Assembly: GCA_002816705.1 (NCBI GenBank)
Contig: MUCK01000052.1
Span: forward strand, 1 to 45,209
Length of the DNA stretch: 45,209 nucleotides
Reading direction: 5' to 3'
From: SAR202 cluster bacterium Casp-Chloro-G4
GTDB lineage: Bacteria; Chloroflexota; Dehalococcoidia; Lucifugimonadales; JADFKI01
Shown: piece after piece, positions 40,913-45,209 of the stretch
Layout: the number at the start of each line of letters is the position of its first letter
How positions within the stretch are numbered: the first letter of the stretch is position 1
Notes under the pieces: model-generated
The model's input: only the letters and a program-made list of their open reading frames with translations
Database searches by the model: none
What the model was told of the DNA's origin: nothing
Program-made: the position numbers and the translations under genes

Positions 40913-42511
40913 ATACCAGAAATCGTTGTCGCCTTCGGCCTCATCGCCACCGTACTAATCATCAAAGCCTTGGCCTCGGGGCTGGTAGAACGCTCCATAC
41001 TTTCGTTCCCCTTCCTATTCATAGCGTTAGGCTTTGTACTTGGAGAGCGAGGCGTCGGCCTGCTGAATCTGGGACCGCACAGCGCCATCCTCGAGATCGT
41101 TGCCACACTAACGCTGGCCCTGGTGTTATTCCTAGACGCCGTAAAACTGCAGGTCAAGGAACTGGGCAAACGTTGGCTCATTCCTTTTCTGATTCTGGTG
41201 CCAGGCACAGCGCTCATCATAATACTGGGGGCTCTGCCTCTGGCCTTGATTTTGGGTTTTGGCTGGGTCATGGCTTTCATAGGCGGCGCGCTTCTTGCCT
41301 CCACGGATCCTGTCGTATTACGCGATATCCTCCGCGACAACCGTATACCGAGGCCTGTGCGGCAAATCCTCAAGTTAGAAGGCGGCACGAACGACCTGGT
41401 GGTCTTGCCCGTCGTGCTGATTCTTATAGCGATAACCACCGCGCAAGCAGGAGGCCCGGAACAGTGGGCGCCATTTCTGATCCAACTGCTGATTCTAGGC
41501 CCGCTGATGGGAGCAGTCGTAGGCGTCGTAGGCGCATGGTGCATGTCCCGGGTGGACGAGAAGATGGGCATTCGGCTGGAGCATCAGGCGCTGTTTGGGA
41601 TTGGCCTCGTGCTGGCTGCGTACGCGTCGGCAACCATAGTTGGCGGTGATGGCTTCCTGGGAGCATTCTTCGCGGGCATAGCCGTCGTAATGCTTAACCA
41701 GAAGCTTTGCACCTGCTTCCTGGACTACGGCGAGGTCACATCCGAAATGATGATGATGTTGGCCTTCGTCCTGTTCGGCGCTGTCCTGTCTGGCATCATC
41801 GACACAGTCCCGCTGGTACCGGCCCTAATCCTGGCTGCACTGGTAATCTTCGTGATTCGACCGTCCGTCATTAACCTTGTTCTGGTCAAGGCTAATATAA
41901 GCTGGGAGGCACGCGCCTTCATTAGCTGGTTCGGCCCAAGAGGGCTAAATTCGCTGCTGCTTGCTTTGCTCGTGGTCCAGGCGGCGGTGCCCGGCGCTGA
42001 ACTGCTGCTGGCAACCGTTGGCATCGTGGCTCTGGCATCAGTGGTGATACACGGAGCATCCGCTTCACCTATAACGGCATGGTACGGCCGTAAAGCGTCA
42101 GAGGAAACGCTGGCGGAGGAGCGCCAGAGCACGGTCGTGGGACTGTTCAGACCGGAAGAGCCAGAGCTGATCCGCATTACGCCGGACGAGCTTAACGAGA
42201 TGATTTCCGGCGAGGACTCTCCTGTGATATTGGACGTGCGCTCTAGATCGACCTTCGAGCACGATGACGCAGAGATTCCTAGAAGCGTGCGAGTCCTGCC
42301 TGATCAAGTCCTCGAATGGGCCAGCGATGAGTCGAATCGGGGCCTCGCTGACAGGCTGGTGGTCGCGTACTGCACTTGACCGGATGAGGCGACTAGCGCC
42401 CGTGTGGCGCGACATCTCATTTCCGAAGGAATAAAGGCGGTCGCACTGGAGGGTGGATTCAACGCTTGGCGGGCCAAGTACCCGGTGAGCCCATTGACTG
42501 CAGTGGCCTAG
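40913..42511 (+). CDS. Cation/proton antiporter with C-terminal rhodanese domain; in-frame TGA at 42377 read as selenocysteine
   Basis: The N-terminal 370 residues are a CPA1-type Na+/H+ or K+/H+ antiporter with about a dozen membrane segments: GFVLGERGVGLLN, LLASTDPVVLRDIL, GGTNDLVVLPVVLI and FISWFGPRGLNSLLLALLVV. After about residue 410 comes a rhodanese domain (ITPDELNEMI, VILDVRSRSTFEHDDAEIP, LADRLVVAYCT). TGA at 42377 follows, but the frame continues PDEATSARVARHLISEG, IKAVALEGGFNAWRAKYP and ends at TAG 42509-42511, which is the rest of a rhodanese. The TGA stands where relatives have the second Cys of a C-x-C-P motif. With readthrough the protein has 532 residues, Sec489. The first ordinary start is TTG 40970, but the membrane helix extends upstream; ATA at 40913 follows AAGGA. 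Confidence 0.82.
42377..42421 (+). promoter_or_regulatory. SECIS-like hairpin downstream of the in-frame TGA
   Basis: Directly after the TGA the sequence folds into a lower stem (42383-42388 with 42416-42421, six pairs including one G-U). The upper stem is 5 bp, gcgcc (42396-42400) with ggcgc (42406-42410). The apical loop is cgtgt (42401-42405) with G second. The apical loop begins 21 bases after the TGA. A short stem, a G among the first two loop bases and a spacing of 16-37 bases are the accepted bacterial SECIS criteria. SelB would bind it to deliver Sec-tRNA. Function is inferred from structure and context. Confidence 0.65.
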
Positions 42512-42618
42512 CCAATTTCCGTCCGATTCCCTCTACACACACACCATGTTCCTACCTGACGCAAACTGGCATATGGGTGTAGAATTAGGTATGCGATACG
42601 CCCCCGGAGGCCACCCAA

Positions 42619-44592
42619 CTGCCTGAATTCGAGATAGTCTCAGACTTTGTTCCCACTGGAGACCAGCCCGAAGCCATCAACAGGACAGTCGAGGGCATCA
42701 ACAAGGGAATGACACATCAGACGTTGTTGGGTGTAACCGGCAGCGGCAAGACGTTTACCATGGCCTGCATCGTTGAAAAGGTGCAGCGTCCGACTCTTGT
42801 CCTAGTCCACAACAAGACGCTGGCAGCCCAACTAGCCACGGAGTTCAAGGAGTTCTTCCCGAACAACGCCGTTGAGTACTTCGTCAGCTACTACGACTAC
42901 TACCAGCCAGAGGCGTACGTTCCTCGCAGCGATACCTATATCGAGAAGGACGCCGACGTTAACGAGGAGTTGGACAAGCTCCGCCACGCCGCAACACGCG
43001 GTCTTCTTACTCGACGCGACGTGCTTATAGTGGCCTCTGTCTCCTGCATCTTCGGCCTGGGATCGCCAGAGGAGTACCAGAGCTTCGTCGCCTACATACG
43101 CAAAGGTGAGCAGCGCAACCGCGGCCGCCTGATGCGCCAACTTGTAGACATGCAGTACGAGAGAAATGACATGGACTTCTCCAGGGGCAAGTTCCGCATA
43201 CGCGGCGACACCATGGAGATCCTGCCCGCGTACGACGAAGTAGGCGTACGCATCGAGTTCTGGGGCGACCAGGTAGACCGCATCATGATGGTGGACCCCC
43301 TCACCGGAGAGGTGTTGGGCGAACGAGATGATATAGAGATATACCCTGCTAAGCACTTCGTGACCTCCCAGGAGAAGATGGACCTGGCGATGGTGGACAT
43401 CGAGGAGGAGCTGCAGGAGCGTGTAGCGCTGTTTAAGGAACAGGGCAAGCCGCTTGAGGCTGAACGGATCGAATCCCGCACTCGCTACGACATAGAGATG
43501 ATGCGTGAAACAGGCTACTGCGGAGGAGTCGAGAACTACTCTCGCCACCTGGCACGACGCGAGGCGGGTAGCTCACCGTACACCCTGCTCGACTACTTCC
43601 CTGAAGACTACCTGCTGTTCGTCGATGAGTCCCACATGACACTGCCCCAGGTACGTGGGATGTTCTTTGGAGACAAATCTCGGAAAGAAACCCTGGTGGA
43701 CTTCGGATTCCGTCTCCCTTCAGCGCTGGACAACCGGCCGCTTAATTTCAGCGAGTTCGAGGAGCGAGTCAATCAGGCCGTATACGTCTCTGCGACGCCC
43801 GGCCCATACGAGTATGAGCACTCACAGGCAATCATCCCGCAGGTTATTCGGCCAACTGGGCTGATCGATCCCCTGATAGAGGTGAAGCCCACCAAAGGCC
43901 AGATCGACGACCTGCTATACCAGATAAGAATGCGCGTGGAAAAGGGCCAACGATGCCTGGTAACTACGCTGACGAAGCGTATGTCCGAAGAGTTGGCGGA
44001 TTTCTTACGCGAGATGGGCGTCAAGGTCCACTACCTGCACTCGGAAATCGACACACTGGAACGCAGCGAGATCCTCCGAGACCTGCGTCTGGGCGTATAC
44101 GATGTCGTGGTTGGCATCAACCTGCTCCGGGAAGGCTTGGACCTGCCGGAAGTTAGCCTCGTCGCCATACTTGACGCAGATAAAGAGGGCTACCTCAGGT
44201 CGCAGACTGCTCTGACGCAGACGGTAGGACGCGCAGCGCGACACGTCGAAGGCCACGTCATCATGTACGCAGACGTTGTCACCGGCTCGATGAAGCGCAC
44301 TATCGACGAGACTGATCGGCGACGGACCATACAGGAGGCCCATAACCTCGAACACGGCATAACGCCGCAGGGCATTCAAAAAACAATCCACGACATAACC
44401 GAGCGTGTAAAGGCCATTGCTGAAACAAGGACGCCATACATCACTCAGAGAGATCTGCCAAAGGACGATATCCTGCGGCTAATCAAGGACCTGGAATCCC
44501 AGATGAAGACGGCCGCCAGGAACCTGGAGTTCGAAAAAGCCTCACTGTTGAGGGACCAGATAATAGACCTTCGCAAGGTAGTCGTCGACTGA
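42619..44592 (+). CDS. uvrB: Excinuclease ABC subunit B, probable CTG start
   Basis: This helicase-like subunit of nucleotide excision repair loads onto damaged DNA after UvrA. Signatures are Walker [11 protein letters not shown] (about 36-45), the beta-hairpin [19 protein letters not shown] that inserts between strands, the DESHM motif in [16 protein letters not shown], the helicase motif [14 protein letters not shown] and QTVGRAARH, and a C-terminal UVR domain ([20 protein letters not shown]) that binds UvrC. The first ordinary start is ATG 42709, which would lose 30 conserved residues including the [12 protein letters not shown]-like motif. CTG at 42619 gives [10 protein letters not shown], where other UvrB begin MPEFEI or similar, and GGAGG lies eight bases before it. 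The length from CTG, 657 residues, is normal. Confidence 0.95.
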   Translation: MPEFEIVSDFVPTGDQPEAINRTVEGINKGMTHQTLLGVTGSGKTFTMACIVEKVQRPTLVLVHNKTLAAQLATEFKEFFPNNAVEYFVSYYDYYQPEAYVPRSDTYIEKDADVNEELDKLRHAATRGLLTRRDVLIVASVSCIFGLGSPEEYQSFVAYIRKGEQRNRGRLMRQLVDMQYERNDMDFSRGKFRIRGDTMEILPAYDEVGVRIEFWGDQVDRIMMVDPLTGEVLGERDDIEIYPAKHFVTSQEKMDLAMVDIEEELQERVALFKEQGKPLEAERIESRTRYDIEMMRETGYCGGVENYSRHLARREAGSSPYTLLDYFPEDYLLFVDESHMTLPQVRGMFFGDKSRKETLVDFGFRLPSALDNRPLNFSEFEERVNQAVYVSATPGPYEYEHSQAIIPQVIRPTGLIDPLIEVKPTKGQIDDLLYQIRMRVEKGQRCLVTTLTKRMSEELADFLREMGVKVHYLHSEIDTLERSEILRDLRLGVYDVVVGINLLREGLDLPEVSLVAILDADKEGYLRSQTALTQTVGRAARHVEGHVIMYADVVTGSMKRTIDETDRRRTIQEAHNLEHGITPQGIQKTIHDITERVKAIAETRTPYITQRDLPKDDILRLIKDLESQMKTAARNLEFEKASLLRDQIIDLRKVVVD

Positions 44593-44616
44593 GGGCGGCG
44601 CCTCAACGTACAGATA

Positions 44617-45209
44617 ATGATGATTACTAACAGGCATGTGGAACGGAAGACGAGGTTGTTGAGGGCTTGGGCCACGAGCTTGGCGCTGCTATTTGTATTT
44701 GTTGCAACCGGCTGCGAAACCGCCACACTTACAGGAAACGCCCTGTTGCCGGCAGGCATGAATGAAGCTGAGGTGCCTCAAGTTGAATCTCGAGGATATC
44801 TGTACTTCAACACAGGCTCCCCTGTCATTGTGTCCGGTGGACTCTTTAACGTTGGTCTACCAGTAAGCGAAATACCAGAGTCTATCTCCTTGGACAAAGC
44901 CACCCTTATATTGGGTTCCAACACTGAAAACGTCGGAGCCTCTCTCCAATTCTCCTCTGAGAACGATAGTCAGGCAGCCTGGGACATTGTTTCGGCTACT
45001 CTAGCCTCTGAAAATATTTGGGGCCAGAGACAGGATAACCAGCTGTTCTTGGCTACCGGCGATCAGTCATGGCGCGACGCCGTCACTGGCGCTTACGTTA
45101 GTCGGGAGCTGGAATCCGTGAAGACGGCATCCCCTTCCACATGGAATTTACTTAGCAATCTGCCGAAGTCGCCGCCCGCCAAGCCCGTAATGGCTGGCGT
45201 CCTCCACTT
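44617..45209 (+). CDS. Putative lipoprotein, truncated by the window end
   Basis: The gene opens with ATGATG 24 bases after uvrB and runs off the window after 197 codons. The N-terminus is basic (MMITNRHVERKTRLLRAW), followed by the hydrophobic core ATSLALLFVFVATGC. This is a signal peptide with a lipobox-like ATGC, so Cys33 would be lipidated. The exported part begins ETATLTGNALLPAG and contains beta-like segments such as YFNTGSPVIVSGGL and a region with NLPKSPPAKP. I do not recognise a family. It is probably anchored outside the cytoplasmic membrane. Confidence 0.65.
   Translation, partial: MMITNRHVERKTRLLRAWATSLALLFVFVATGCETATLTGNALLPAGMNEAEVPQVESRGYLYFNTGSPVIVSGGLFNVGLPVSEIPESISLDKATLILGSNTENVGASLQFSSENDSQAAWDIVSATLASENIWGQRQDNQLFLATGDQSWRDAVTGAYVSRELESVKTASPSTWNLLSNLPKSPPAKPVMAGVLH

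Noticed and set aside
40970-42379. Antiporter gene ending at the TGA, as an ordinary truncated protein
   Set aside because: The rhodanese domain would be cut through its active-site loop while the remaining conserved half follows in the same frame; a genuine stop or a sequencing error remains possible but is less economical than Sec given the hairpin.
1-45209. tRNA or rRNA genes, CRISPR arrays, insertion sequences
   Set aside because: Intergenic stretches were read for cloverleaf arms, regularly spaced repeats, terminal inverted repeats and transposase motifs; none was convincing.

Overview
The window is a bacterial chromosome segment of moderately high GC, densely packed with genes on both strands and cut inside a gene at each end. 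The content suggests a Chloroflexota bacterium, possibly Dehalococcoidia or SAR202-like. The hints are an enolase-superfamily sugar-acid dehydratase, fused AccD-AccA and AroK-AroB, a leucine T-box over ilv-leu genes, thrC-NIL-MoaD, a CoxE-like VWA protein and scattered CoA-dependent catabolic genes. The placement is an inference from gene content; there is no rRNA here to confirm it, and I see no tRNA gene, CRISPR array or insertion sequence.

Layout. 1-4.0 kb: the 3' part of a mandelate racemase-like gene, a secreted membrane-anchored protein of unknown function, and an amidohydrolase-2 decarboxylase/hydrolase. 4.0-5.7 kb: an AT-richer island with a HigB/HigA-like toxin-antitoxin pair and a third overlapping gene. 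5.7-13.5 kb: a promoter and T-box leader (specifier CUC, leucine) followed by ilvB, ilvN, ilvC, a 30-codon small ORF, leuA, leuC and leuD; leuB and ilvD are absent. 14-21.2 kb, minus strand: accDA, ftsK, rnj and a type-4 uracil-DNA glycosylase. 21.4-26 kb, plus strand: aroE, aroKB, a TauE/SafE transporter and tgt, tightly packed. 26-27.9 kb, minus strand: thrC, a NIL protein and a MoaD-like sulfur carrier. 28-35.4 kb: a Lon-substrate-binding-domain protein, a BtuF-like protein, an aminotransferase, a small membrane protein, and minus-strand acyl-CoA type genes (CoA transferase, hotdog thioesterase, LmbE deacetylase, enoyl-CoA hydratase-like). 35.7-36.7 kb: three small genes, the last HEPN-like, probably acquired. 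36.9-45.2 kb, plus strand: a ThDP-dependent lyase, a CoxE-like VWA protein, a DedA/VTT protein, a cation/proton antiporter fused to rhodanese, uvrB and a partial lipoprotein.

The strongest unusual signal is in the antiporter-rhodanese gene. An in-frame TGA at 42377 interrupts the rhodanese active-site loop, but coding potential continues unbroken for 43 further codons of recognisable rhodanese sequence. A hairpin with a G in its apical loop lies at the spacing of a bacterial SECIS. This looks like a selenocysteine codon giving a C-T-U motif. A second theme is near-cognate initiation: uvrB appears to start at CTG, and the antiporter and the CoA transferase at ATA, each behind a Shine-Dalgarno-like sequence and with no usual start codon available upstream.
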